64,000 nucleotides of DNA from CAYLRU01 sp964386565. Lineage in GTDB: Bacteria > Desulfobacterota > Desulfobacteria > Desulfobacterales > UBA5616. The translations under genes were made by a program, and so were the position numbers. Below the pieces are notes generated by a model. It worked only from the letters and a program-made list of their open reading frames with translations, was not told the origin of the DNA and did not search any database. The stretch is from NCBI GenBank assembly GCA_964386565.1, contig CAYLRU010000010.1:1-64000 (forward strand), written 5' to 3'. This document shows, one piece after another, positions 17,010 through 26,088 of the stretch (its first letter is position 1; each line of letters begins with the position of its first letter).

Positions 17010-18187
17010 AAATGATCAAACAAATTCGATTCATTACGACATTGCTCATTTTTTGTTTCATCGTTCCCCTTTCCGGAAATGCAGCAGACGATCCGATCAT
17101 GCTGAAAACCGATAAACCGGCCCCGGCAGATCTGTCCCTGTTGAAGGAAACCCGGCATTCACTTGAAACGGGTTACGCCTACCTTCTTAAATCCCAACTT
17201 CCCAATGGATCATGGAAAGACGACCCGGCCATCACCGCGCTGGTCCTGTATTCTTTCGTGCTTGAACCGAAATATGCACCGGATAAAAAAATCCAGGCCG
17301 CCATCAGCAGGGGATATGCGTATCTCGAGACCTTCGTCCGGGAAGACGGCGGCATCTATTCAAAAGCCTACCGAAACTACGTCACCGCCGTATGCCTGAT
17401 GGCCTTTTCCGAAACCGGCCTGCAAAAATACCGCGACATTATTGCCAACGCCAAGAATTTCCTGATCCGGTTTCAGGTGGATGAAGGCGAAGACATTCAA
17501 AAAGGCCACCCGTACTACGGCGGCATCGGATACGGCGGTGATGACCGGCCTGATTTATCAAATACCCAATTGGCCCTCGAGGCCATCAAGTCGGCTGAAA
17601 CCTATGAATCCAGATATAACCTGGTCATTCCTGCCACTGTAAATCAGATTGAAACGGAAGAAAAGGAATTGGGGCTGCACTGGCAAAAAGCACTGGTGTT
17701 CCTCTCCAGGTGCCAGAACATCAAGTCTGTCAACACCATGCCCTACGCCGGGGATGACGGCGGATTTATTTACGAAACCGGCACATATAAAGAAGACCGG
17801 AGCCATTCCTACGGTTCCATGACCTATGCCGGTGTTAAAAGCCTGCTGTATGCCCGGGTAGGAAGAAACGACATTCGCGTGCAACGTGCCGTGGACTGGA
17901 TAAAAAGCCACTATACCCTGGAAGAAAACCCCGGATTCGGAACCGCTTCATTATTTTATTATTACATGACCGCGGCAAAGTGCCTGGATGCCCTTGGAGA
18001 AGATCTCCTTGTGGATCATCAGGGGGAGAAACACTTCTGGCGAAAAGACATGCTCGAAAAGCTGATCTCCATCCAGAAAGAAGACGGCTACTGGGTCAAT
18101 GAAAACGGCCGGTACTGGGAGAACATAAAGGACCTGGCCACTGCTTATGCCGTCATCGCCATGAAGTTTGCGGCAAAAGGCCTGTGA
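17006..18187 (+). CDS. Secreted prenyltransferase/squalene-oxidase-repeat protein
   Basis: 393 aa. The ATG at 17006 is preceded by GGAGG. A signal peptide covers about 1-26. The mature part is built from repeated helical units like those of the squalene-hopene cyclase alpha/alpha barrel, with blocks such as AYLLKSQLPNGSWKDDPAIT, EDGGIYSKAY and QKEDGYWVNENGRYWE. I see no DxDD or DCTAE catalytic motif, so terpene cyclisation is unlikely. Exported proteins of this type are common but uncharacterised, and resemble the TED fold of alpha-2-macroglobulins. The gene is translationally coupled to the YdjY gene and converges on the DHH-CBS gene with 2 nt between stop codons. Confidence 0.75.
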   Translation: MKMIKQIRFITTLLIFCFIVPLSGNAADDPIMLKTDKPAPADLSLLKETRHSLETGYAYLLKSQLPNGSWKDDPAITALVLYSFVLEPKYAPDKKIQAAISRGYAYLETFVREDGGIYSKAYRNYVTAVCLMAFSETGLQKYRDIIANAKNFLIRFQVDEGEDIQKGHPYYGGIGYGGDDRPDLSNTQLALEAIKSAETYESRYNLVIPATVNQIETEEKELGLHWQKALVFLSRCQNIKSVNTMPYAGDDGGFIYETGTYKEDRSHSYGSMTYAGVKSLLYARVGRNDIRVQRAVDWIKSHYTLEENPGFGTASLFYYYMTAAKCLDALGEDLLVDHQGEKHFWRKDMLEKLISIQKEDGYWVNENGRYWENIKDLATAYAVIAMKFAAKGL

Positions 18188-18189
18188 CG

Positions 18190-19488
18190 TCAATCCGGCA
18201 GAAGGTCGTAAAAATACATCATGGAATCGGACCGGGTGATGATGCCGATGATTTTTCCGTCTTCCACCACCGGCAGCCTTCCCACATCATATTTAACCAT
18301 CAGGCGGGCCGCATCCAGGGGACTTCTCCCCGGCTCTATGGTCACCACGTTGGTGTGCATGTAGGCCTTTACCGGTGCGGTCAACTGGGATTCTTTCTTG
18401 ATTTTACGAAAATCACGCCTGGAAATAATGCCCACCAGTTTTCCGTCATCCACCACCGGTATCCCGGTGCATCCCTTTTCCTTGAGGATCTGCGCCACCT
18501 CTGCCATTTTTGTACCTGATGTCACCGTAATCACCGGAAATGACATCAGGTCGGATATTTGAACGGAACCCTGCTGATTTCCTTCAATCAAATCCCTGAT
18601 CATGGCTTCCACGACATCGGGATTCACGTTGTTCAGCATGGCTGATCCGGCCCCTGGATGCCCGCCGCCGCCGAAGCTGCGCATGATGGCCCCCATATCA
18701 ACGCGCTCTACATTGCTTCTGCCGATAACGATGCACCGCTTCTTTCCCGGATTTACAAAAATGCCGAAAGCCGCATCCACGTTTAAAATCTCCCGGTACA
18801 TGCGGACCACAACGGCCAGGTTGTCCACATGTCCCCTTATATTTATGATATTGATACTGACCGTAAAACCGCCTAGCCTGGATCTCTTTGCATTCTGCAA
18901 CATCTTGAACAGCACTTCTTTTTGTTTCTCACCATACGCCGGTCTCAGGAACGTATTTAAAACAGCCAGGTCAGCTTTTTGTTCCAACAGATAACCTGCG
19001 GCATAGGCATCTTCCGCCGTGGAGTTCTGAAAGGTCAGGTTCCCCGTATCTTCATAAATCCCGGCCAAAAACAGGGTAGCCAGCATGGGGGACAGGTTTC
19101 CGTCCATCTTTTTAATGGCCCGTATCATTAATGTGATGTTCGCCCCGACGGGTTCCTGGCACGACCATGCAGCGCCGATGTTTCCCCGGGTCATGTGATG
19201 ATCCCACAGCATAATTTCAAGATCCTGTTTTTTCCGGAGCTTGTCCATCCGATCCAGCCGTGCCCAACTGTTGGTGTCCACGACGATCAGACGATCCACA
19301 TGCTCAAGGTCAACTTCACCGCACGCATACAGATCAAAAAGATCTTTATGAATGGCCAAAAATGCCTTGACATTGGGATTAACGGCTTTCGGAATGACCG
19401 GTATAGCGCCGGGATACAGAACCGTCGACGCGATAACAGACGCCAATGCATCAAAATCCGTATTTTTATGGGTGGTTATGATCTGCAT
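18190..19488 (-). CDS. DHH/DHHA1 phosphoesterase with tandem CBS domains
   Basis: 432 aa. The N-terminal DHH phosphoesterase has HKNTDFDAL (D11, D13), VVDTNS (D71) and WDHHM (D96-H97-H98). The DHHA1 motif GGGGHPGAGSA lies at about 273-283. Two CBS domains follow (about 312-368 and 372-428), and the protein stops just after the second. In many Desulfobacterota this same DHH-DHHA1-CBS-CBS block is the N-terminal half of a longer protein with a C-terminal tRNA nucleotidyltransferase/poly(A) polymerase domain. That half is absent here. The metal-binding residues look intact, so nanoRNase- or cyclic-dinucleotide-type hydrolysis regulated by adenylates is plausible. The substrate cannot be read from sequence. 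Confidence 0.85.
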   Translation of the reverse strand: MQIITTHKNTDFDALASVIASTVLYPGAIPVIPKAVNPNVKAFLAIHKDLFDLYACGEVDLEHVDRLIVVDTNSWARLDRMDKLRKKQDLEIMLWDHHMTRGNIGAAWSCQEPVGANITLMIRAIKKMDGNLSPMLATLFLAGIYEDTGNLTFQNSTAEDAYAAGYLLEQKADLAVLNTFLRPAYGEKQKEVLFKMLQNAKRSRLGGFTVSINIINIRGHVDNLAVVVRMYREILNVDAAFGIFVNPGKKRCIVIGRSNVERVDMGAIMRSFGGGGHPGAGSAMLNNVNPDVVEAMIRDLIEGNQQGSVQISDLMSFPVITVTSGTKMAEVAQILKEKGCTGIPVVDDGKLVGIISRRDFRKIKKESQLTAPVKAYMHTNVVTIEPGRSPLDAARLMVKYDVGRLPVVEDGKIIGIITRSDSMMYFYDLLPD

Positions 19489-19494
19489 GGTTCT

Positions 19495-20310
19495 TCATTG
19501 CTCCATGGGTGGAATATTTTTCCGCCCGGCCCGGAAATCCGGATCCGTACCTTCCACATCGTATCCAATGTGTTTTGTTGTATTGTGCCGCCGGTCGTAT
19601 TCAAGGGCAATACGGTATTTTTCATTTTCCGCCTGGTGATTTAATGCCTTTTTCGCCAACAGGTACCGCAAATAGACGATCCATACACCTAGACCGAAAA
19701 AAAGAACAAACACCGAGATAAAAAACCACTTGAACCGAACCAGGGTTTCAATTCCCAATTTTCCGATAAAACCGATAAAGTCGGGCACCGTCCAATAGGC
19801 GAAAACTGCCAGAAATATTAAAAATCCGATGGTGTAAATGTTATATCGGCTGATTCGGCTCAACACTTTATCCAAAACCGTCTGCCGGTCGTCAATTTCA
19901 TCGGGATATTGATTATTTTCATATGGTTCTCTGTCCGGATAAAAAAGGGATACATATGTTTTTATAAAAAGGACGAACAACAGCATCACGGCCACGGGAA
20001 TTCCCGCCGCTGCCGCAAACCAGGCCCGAAACGGGAAGGGTTTGACCGAAGACGTCAGTCGGATATCGAGGTCTTCCAGGGGACCGAAAAACTTTTCGAT
20101 GTAGGCCCTGTCCGACTCACTGAGCCGACTCCCCCGAACTTCATGAACGAGATTTCCCCCTGAATTAAAAACCCTTATCCATGTTGTTTTTCCGGACTTG
20201 GCTGCAGCAACGGCAAATATCTCAAGTTCCAGCAGGAACACCCCCACGGCAATAATGATAAATAATGTTTTGTTTTCCCCGATAATCGATGCTATATTCC
20301 TTTTTTCCAT
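19495..20310 (-). CDS. Four-TM inner-membrane protein of unknown function
   Basis: 271 aa from the ATG at 20310. The frame extends upstream to 20373 (ATG at 20358, TTG at 20373), and none of these starts has a clear ribosome binding site. Four membrane segments are visible: the first near residues 14-36, a second after a periplasmic loop of about 60 residues, and a close pair about 40 residues further on. The C-terminal tail is charged and cytoplasmic. I recognise no domain. The start lies 6 nt beyond the DHH-CBS start in the same direction, so this is the upstream gene of a two-gene unit with it. Confidence 0.6.
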   Translation of the reverse strand: MEKRNIASIIGENKTLFIIIAVGVFLLELEIFAVAAAKSGKTTWIRVFNSGGNLVHEVRGSRLSESDRAYIEKFFGPLEDLDIRLTSSVKPFPFRAWFAAAAGIPVAVMLLFVLFIKTYVSLFYPDREPYENNQYPDEIDDRQTVLDKVLSRISRYNIYTIGFLIFLAVFAYWTVPDFIGFIGKLGIETLVRFKWFFISVFVLFFGLGVWIVYLRYLLAKKALNHQAENEKYRIALEYDRRHNTTKHIGYDVEGTDPDFRAGRKNIPPMEQ

Positions 20311-20568
20311 ATTTTTAAACCAAAAAGATATCTGCCGGTATTCCTGATTTTTGCACATCTGCAAACACGGCAAAAAAAATAGCTGAATTTCATATAAAGG
20401 TTCCGGGTACCATGAATTTACCTACCCTGCACCTTTTTTAATTGCAATCAGATGTCAGCCTTTTCATACGAGAAAAAGGACATTGCGTCAAGGCGCTGAT
20501 AGACTTGGCCGGGATAACCCAACATATGCAACAGGCAACATTTAAAAAATACGTTCAGGAGGTTGTTG

Positions 20569-22482
20569 ATGGTGGTAAGAGAAAAATGGAATTTAACGGT
20601 AAAAAAATACATGTCCGGTGTTCTTACAGGTTTTATGGTCACTATATGCATCTTGTTCATACAGGAAGTGAGGCCGGTTGGCGCACAAATCCTTTACAAC
20701 GACCTTCAGGTCACCGCAACAAGAATTGAAAGAAGTATACGGGATGTCCCCGCCTGCATTGATATCATAGACGGCAAAACGATTACGAATATGAATGTGA
20801 TCAACATTGACGAGCTTTTTAAAACCCAGGTCGGCGTTGACTTGCAGGGCAGCGGTTTTCCGGGGTCCGAGGTCAAGCTGAACTTTCGGGGATTGACATC
20901 CGGCAGGGGAACCAAACGGGTCCTGGTGTTGATGGACGGCAGGAGGCTCAATGATCCATACGAGGGAAACACGGAATTCTCATTGTTGCCGGCGGATGCC
21001 ATTGATCGGATCGAAATCATCCGCGGCCCGGCATCAGCCCTCTATGGATCCAATGCCGTGGGAGGCGTTATCCAGATTTTTACAAAAAACGGAAAAATCA
21101 ACCCATCCATGGAGGTCGATTTTGCTGCCGGTACCCATGGGACGTTTCATACCAAAATGGCCCACGGGTGGAAAAAGGGGGATCTGGATTATTTTGTCAC
21201 GGCCAGTCATGTCGTCACCGAGGGATATATGAATAATGCCGACGGCACTGACCGGGATTTCAACGCCCAAAACCTCACAGGCAATATCGGGTGGCGCATT
21301 GGCCCGGGTTCGGAACTGAGAATGCGGGTGGGGGGATATTTCAGTGAAGGAACCGACGATCAAAGCATGCGGGAAAACCGGAAAGACTTCCAATCCATTA
21401 CCTATAAACGAAACTGGCGTTCCAACGAAAATGCCGCCACCATAATCCGCCTGTATCGAAACAAAGATCATTATGAATATGACTGGAAATATCCCGGAAA
21501 AGGAATTTACCGTCTGTCAACGATTTCCGGAGAGGTTCAGCAGTCTTTACGGGTGGGCAGCCGCCACTTTCTCGTTGCCGGGTTTGAGAACCGAAGGGAC
21601 GACGCGGATATCGACGAAGTGGCCCAGAATATCGACAAGCACACAACGGTGACCGCCGGATACTTTCAGGATGAAATCTATCTGACGGACAGGCTCCAGA
21701 TGACCGCCGGCATCAGGATCGATTATGACGATGATTACGGCGAGGAATATAGTCCCCATGCCGGACTGCTCTTTCGCATAACACCTCAAAGCGAGGCATA
21801 TGTATCGGCAAACAGGGCACATCGGGCACCCGGCCTGTCGGACCGGTATGTCAAGGTTGTTTACTGGGGCTGTTTGTTCGAGGGAAACCCCGACTTGAAA
21901 CCTGAAACCGTCACTTCCTATGAAATCGGCTGGCGGCGGCGGTACGGAGAGGGTTTAAAATTTGAACTTACCGGTTTTTATACTAAATTGAAAGACACTT
22001 TTGATTTTATGCTGGAACCGGACGGGGTGTTTCGAAATCACAACGTAACAGAGGCAAAAACGTTCGGCGTGGAAAGTTCGATTAAATATGCATTCAACAA
22101 CCGGATATCCGGAACCCTTTTTTATTCATACACGGATGGAACATATGAGAAATTCCCCCAGAACCCGGCGGTTGAAGGAAACCGGCTGCAATACCTGGCA
22201 AAAATCAAGGCCGGTGCGGGTATCAACATGAATTTCCCGGATCGAACGGGCCATTCACTGGTTTGCCGTTACGTGGGAGAACGCTTTGGAGACGCCCAAA
22301 ACAGCGAAATCAACAAAATGGATGATTATTTTATCGTTGACTGGCATTTGCGGTTCCAGGTGAATGAAAATCTGAGACTGACCGTGAATATCGACAACCT
22401 GTTTGACGCTACATACAAAGAATTTCCCAACCTGGAACAGCCGGGAAGGACTTTTTTATTTGGTATGGAAGCGACATTTTGA
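20569..22482 (+). CDS. TonB-dependent outer-membrane receptor
   Basis: 637 aa from the ATG at 20569, which has AGGAGG six nt upstream; the TTG codons just before it overlap that site's spacer. A signal peptide (about 1-40) is followed by a TonB-box-like stretch at LQVTATR. The plug domain has the typical RGLTSGRGTKRVLVLMDG and RIEIIRGPASALYGSNAVGG blocks. A beta-barrel follows, ending EATF with the canonical C-terminal Phe. It resembles siderophore, vitamin B12 or heme receptors. No TonB/ExbBD, periplasmic binding protein or ABC importer is nearby, and I found no cobalamin-riboswitch motif upstream, so the ligand is unknown. Confidence 0.92.
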   Translation: MVVREKWNLTVKKYMSGVLTGFMVTICILFIQEVRPVGAQILYNDLQVTATRIERSIRDVPACIDIIDGKTITNMNVINIDELFKTQVGVDLQGSGFPGSEVKLNFRGLTSGRGTKRVLVLMDGRRLNDPYEGNTEFSLLPADAIDRIEIIRGPASALYGSNAVGGVIQIFTKNGKINPSMEVDFAAGTHGTFHTKMAHGWKKGDLDYFVTASHVVTEGYMNNADGTDRDFNAQNLTGNIGWRIGPGSELRMRVGGYFSEGTDDQSMRENRKDFQSITYKRNWRSNENAATIIRLYRNKDHYEYDWKYPGKGIYRLSTISGEVQQSLRVGSRHFLVAGFENRRDDADIDEVAQNIDKHTTVTAGYFQDEIYLTDRLQMTAGIRIDYDDDYGEEYSPHAGLLFRITPQSEAYVSANRAHRAPGLSDRYVKVVYWGCLFEGNPDLKPETVTSYEIGWRRRYGEGLKFELTGFYTKLKDTFDFMLEPDGVFRNHNVTEAKTFGVESSIKYAFNNRISGTLFYSYTDGTYEKFPQNPAVEGNRLQYLAKIKAGAGINMNFPDRTGHSLVCRYVGERFGDAQNSEINKMDDYFIVDWHLRFQVNENLRLTVNIDNLFDATYKEFPNLEQPGRTFLFGMEATF

Positions 22483-22551
22483 TATAAACCTGGATCATGC
22501 AGGATGAAAGGGTTTTTCCAATCGTAAAAATTCGGGCGAAAGGCAAAATCG

Positions 22552-23889
22552 ATGGTAAACCTTGAAACGATCTTTCGGAAATCAACCGATTTTTTCAGAA
22601 TCGACATCTGGCAGATACGGCTGGCAAGCCTGGATGGTTTGAAATTACTGGGCATTAAGTTCGTACGCATCATCGTTTTGTCCATCCGTGGATTTTATGA
22701 GGACAAACTCCCGTTAAGGGCATCGGCCCTGACATTCTATTCCCTCCTCTCCCTCGTGCCGGTACTGGCCATGGCCTTCGGTATCGCCAAGGGATTCGGA
22801 TTCCAATCCATACTGGAAAAACGTCTCTACGAAAATTTTCCCGGCCAGGAAGAAATGATGGCACGGTTGATGTCTTATGCCAATTCCCTTCTTCAGAGCA
22901 CAAAAGGCGGCCTGATCGCCGGCATCGGCGTTGCCATCCTGTTCTGGACGGTCGTAAAAGTCCTCGGTAACATCGAACAGTCGTTTAATGACATCTGGGG
23001 GATAAAAAGCTCCCGGACCTTCGGCAGAAAGTTCAGCGATTACCTGTCGATGATGCTCATCGGCCCCCTGCTGCTGATCATGTCCGGAAGTGCCACGGTC
23101 TTCATTACCACCCAGATCACGTTGATCATGAAAAAGATATCCCTGTTGGGGCTGTTAAGCCCGTTCATTTTTTTTATATTGAAATTTTTACCCTTTGCCC
23201 TGTTATGGATACTGTTCACGGTAATTTACATCCTCATGCCAAACACAAAGGTCAGAATCAGATCCGGGTTTTACTCCGGCATCATTGCCGGCACGTTTTA
23301 TCAACTGGCCCAGTGGATTTACATCAATTTTCAGATCGGTACCTCGCGGTACAACGCCATATACGGCAGTTTTGCGGCACTCCCGTTATTTCTCATCTGG
23401 CTTCAGATCAGTTGGATCATCGTTCTGATGGGTGCTGAAATTTCCTTTGCCCATCAGAATGTCGACACCTTTGAGTTCGAACCGGACGCCATAAACATCA
23501 GTCCTTTCAGTAAGAAGCTGATCGCATTGCAAATCTCCCATCACCTGGTAAAAAAATTCATCAATGACGAAGCACCCCCGACAGCCGTCGATATTTCCCA
23601 AAAATTTGAATTGCCCATACGCCTGACCCGCCAGATTTTAAACGACCTGGTGGAAAGCAGGGTCTTTTCCATCACTCCGGGTAAAAATGAGCATGAACCG
23701 GCCTACCAGCCGTCACGGGATGTCAACAAACTGACCATCGGATATATTATCGAAGCCCTGGACCACCGGGGAAGCAGCGGAATTCACATAAAGGAATCGG
23801 AAGAGATAAAAGTGCTCGCCGAAACCCTTGAAGTCTTTAGTGAAAAGATTAAGAATGCGCCCGAGAACAAACTGCTTAAGGATATCTGA
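22552..23889 (+). CDS. YihY/BrkB family (UPF0761) membrane protein
   Basis: 445 aa. After a short cytoplasmic start, an LPLRASALTFYSLLSLVP-type motif opens a six-helix membrane domain (about 50-300) characteristic of the YihY/BrkB family, once misnamed ribonuclease BN. A soluble C-terminal part (about 315-445) contains a winged-helix-like block around PTAVDISQKFELPIRLTRQI, found in longer members. Its function is unclear; transport has been suggested for the family. AAAGG lies about 10 nt before the ATG. It follows the TonB receptor after 69 nt and may be co-transcribed with it. Confidence 0.85.
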   Translation: MVNLETIFRKSTDFFRIDIWQIRLASLDGLKLLGIKFVRIIVLSIRGFYEDKLPLRASALTFYSLLSLVPVLAMAFGIAKGFGFQSILEKRLYENFPGQEEMMARLMSYANSLLQSTKGGLIAGIGVAILFWTVVKVLGNIEQSFNDIWGIKSSRTFGRKFSDYLSMMLIGPLLLIMSGSATVFITTQITLIMKKISLLGLLSPFIFFILKFLPFALLWILFTVIYILMPNTKVRIRSGFYSGIIAGTFYQLAQWIYINFQIGTSRYNAIYGSFAALPLFLIWLQISWIIVLMGAEISFAHQNVDTFEFEPDAINISPFSKKLIALQISHHLVKKFINDEAPPTAVDISQKFELPIRLTRQILNDLVESRVFSITPGKNEHEPAYQPSRDVNKLTIGYIIEALDHRGSSGIHIKESEEIKVLAETLEVFSEKIKNAPENKLLKDI

Positions 23890-24214
23890 CATTCAGACCG
23901 CTTACACAAGGGGCTTTGCTTTCGACCCTTTCTCTTGGGAATTCAAAATTCCACATATGCAAAAGCCTGCCAATGGAGATTTTCGACCGAAACGGTTTAA
24001 TACCAAGTGCCTGTAAGACAGGCCTGCATGAACGGCATAATGTCGCACGAATTTATTATTGACCCGGTACACGGGTTTCAGATATGAGCATTCAAAGCAT
24101 TCAATTCCAAAGCACCGTGTATCTGGTATGGATCCATATCTTTTAACTCAAGAAAAAACCGAGAGGCACATTCTATTCCGATAACAAACAGACAGGATAT
24201 TAAAGGAGGACTTG
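23890..24214. other. 325-bp intergenic region with small hairpins
   Basis: No gene is supported here. Two small inverted repeats are visible: GCCTGT/ACAGGC with a 3-nt loop near 24009-24023, and ACCCG/CGGGT at 24062-24076. Neither is followed by a T-run, so they are not convincing terminators. The right end holds the AAAGGAGG ribosome binding site of the next gene. Confidence 0.5.
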
Positions 24215-25339
24215 ATGGGACCGCTGAAAGGAATCAAAATTATCGAGATTGCGGGAATCGGGCCGGGACCCTTCTGTGCCATGATGCTGGCGGACATGGG
24301 AGCGGATATCATTCGCGTGGATCGAAAAGGCAATCCGGGCATGGGAAAATTTGACGTGCTCAACCGGGGACGGCGCTCTGTGGCCGTAGATCTGAAAAAT
24401 CCCGCCGGTGCGGAACTGGTGTTGAAACTGATTGAAAAGGCGGATGGATTGCAGGAAGGTTTTCGCCCGGGCGTCATGGAAAAACTGGGACTTGGCCCCG
24501 ACGTATGTCTCGATCGCAACCCCCGGCTGGTATACGGCCGCATGACCGGATGGGGACAGGAAGGACCCATTGCCCAAGCTGCCGGCCATGACATCAACTA
24601 TATATCATTATCCGGCGCCCTTCACGCCATCGGCAATTCCGGTGGAAAGCCGGTCCCGCCGCTGAACCTCGTGGGAGATTTCGGCGGCGGCGGGATGCTT
24701 CTTGCCTTCGGCATGGTCTGCGGTCTCCTGGAGGCAAAGACATCGGGAAAAGGCCAGGTGATTGATGCAGCCATGGTGGACGGTTCTGCCGTTTTGATGG
24801 CCATGATGTACGGCATGCAAGCCGCCGGCATGTGGTCCGAGGAACGGGGAACCAACATGTTGGACACGGGCGCTCACTTTTATGATACCTATGAAACCGC
24901 CGACGGAAAGTACATTTCCATCGGGTCCATCGAACCCCAGTTTTATGCCCTGTTGCTGAAACTGGGGAAAATTGAAGACCCGGAATTCCAAAACCAGCAT
25001 GACCGATCAAAATGGCCGGAACTGAAAGAAAAAATTGCCGGCGTATTTAAAACCAAGACCCGGGACGAATGGTGCGACATCATGCTGGGATCCGATGTCT
25101 GCTTTGCACCGGTACTCTCCATGAAAGAAGCCATGAACCATCCCCATAACGTGGCCCGGAATTCTTTTGTGGAAATCGACGGCATCAAACAGCCGGCACC
25201 GGCACCGCGTTTCAGCAGAACAAAGGCCCGAATCCAGGGACCGCCGCCAAATCCCGGGGAACACAATGAATCCGCACTGGCGGACTGGGGGCTGTCGGAT
25301 AAAGAAATCGGTGATTTAAAAAACAGCGGCGTCATTTAA
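24215..25339 (+). CDS. CaiB/BaiF CoA-transferase family: probable 2-methylacyl-CoA racemase
   Basis: 374 aa from the ATG at 24215, with AAAGGAGG upstream; the TTG codon before it is less likely. The Rossmann-like N-terminal motif and GMGKFDVLNRGRRSVAVDLK are typical of class III CoA-transferases. The residues corresponding to the catalytic set of mycobacterial alpha-methylacyl-CoA racemase are all present: H125 in AAGHDINY, D155 in NLVGDFGGG and E240 in GSIEPQFY, each one position from H126/D156/E241. This favours epimerisation of 2-methyl-branched acyl-CoAs over CoA transfer. The enzyme would serve degradation of branched fatty acids, or of alkylsuccinate-type products in a hydrocarbon-degrading sulfate reducer; the latter is inference. 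Confidence 0.88.
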   Translation: MGPLKGIKIIEIAGIGPGPFCAMMLADMGADIIRVDRKGNPGMGKFDVLNRGRRSVAVDLKNPAGAELVLKLIEKADGLQEGFRPGVMEKLGLGPDVCLDRNPRLVYGRMTGWGQEGPIAQAAGHDINYISLSGALHAIGNSGGKPVPPLNLVGDFGGGGMLLAFGMVCGLLEAKTSGKGQVIDAAMVDGSAVLMAMMYGMQAAGMWSEERGTNMLDTGAHFYDTYETADGKYISIGSIEPQFYALLLKLGKIEDPEFQNQHDRSKWPELKEKIAGVFKTKTRDEWCDIMLGSDVCFAPVLSMKEAMNHPHNVARNSFVEIDGIKQPAPAPRFSRTKARIQGPPPNPGEHNESALADWGLSDKEIGDLKNSGVI

Positions 25340-25457
25340 TCATAAGGATTCCGGGATTCAAATGAAATGCTTGAATCCCGGATCGCCTGCCCTCGGACAA
25401 TTGGGTACAGGAACCCTTTTTAAAATCGAACATACTGATATTAAAAGGTTAACATCT

Positions 25458-26039
25458 ATGGAAATCCTCGCATTCAACGGAAGCCCGCGAAAAGACGGAA
25501 ACACGTCCAACATCATCAAGGCGATGCTGGAAGGCGCACGGTCCGCCGGAGCGGAAACGACGGAAATCAGGCTTCACGACATAGATTTAAAAGGATGCAT
25601 GGGCTGTTTAAGCTGCCGTACCGAACCCGGGGTATGCAAGCAGAAGGATGACCTTTCCCCATACCTGGAGGCCATGAAAACCTGCGGCGGTATTATCGTG
25701 GGAAGCCCTATTTACATGTATCACATTACCGGTCAGATGAAAATTTTCGTTGACCGCTGTTATTCGCTGTACACCCCCGGCGATGAAATCGGGCAATACG
25801 GCACGGCCATTCCCCCCGGTAAGACTTACGCTCTGGTTACCTCCCAGGGTCACCCGGACCCAGACCGGTTTCACAAGGCCGTTCGATGGCTTGCCGGGAT
25901 GACGGGCAGTGGTTTCGGTTACAACGAAGTAGGGAGAATCGTCCATGTCAACAGCCATATGGAACCGGCAAAAGACAGCAGTGCCGTTCTTGAAAAAGCG
26001 CAAAAAATCGGCCGTGCCCTGGTGGAAAAAAGCAAATAG
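25458..26039 (+). CDS. Flavodoxin-family protein with an Isf-like cysteine motif
   Basis: 193 aa from the ATG at 25458, chosen because an AAAAGG lies upstream and the flavodoxin fold begins directly (MEILAFNGSPRKDGNTSN, FMN phosphate loop). The frame extends to 25362 without family-like sequence. Cysteines at 47, 50, 53 and 60 form C-x2-C-x2-C-x6-C. This matches the compact [4Fe-4S] motif of archaeal iron-sulfur flavoprotein, where the last spacing is 4-7. GSPIYMYHITGQMK is the family's second flavin loop. It could be an NAD(P)H-dependent FMN reductase or electron-transfer flavoprotein. Many such proteins keep the cysteines without a proven cluster. Confidence 0.82.
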   Translation: MEILAFNGSPRKDGNTSNIIKAMLEGARSAGAETTEIRLHDIDLKGCMGCLSCRTEPGVCKQKDDLSPYLEAMKTCGGIIVGSPIYMYHITGQMKIFVDRCYSLYTPGDEIGQYGTAIPPGKTYALVTSQGHPDPDRFHKAVRWLAGMTGSGFGYNEVGRIVHVNSHMEPAKDSSAVLEKAQKIGRALVEKSK

Positions 26040-26088
26040 CCCGTATGGCTTGGTCCGTTGTCGTGCACGGCTGTTTAAACGGGATTAG

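Noticed and set aside
17006..18187. Functional terpene (squalene-hopene) cyclase
   Set aside because: The protein has a signal peptide, is far shorter than the family's roughly 630 aa and lacks the DxDD catalytic motif.
20311..20568. Riboswitch upstream of the TonB receptor
   Set aside because: I looked for cobalamin-box-like sequence and paired stems and found none convincing by eye.
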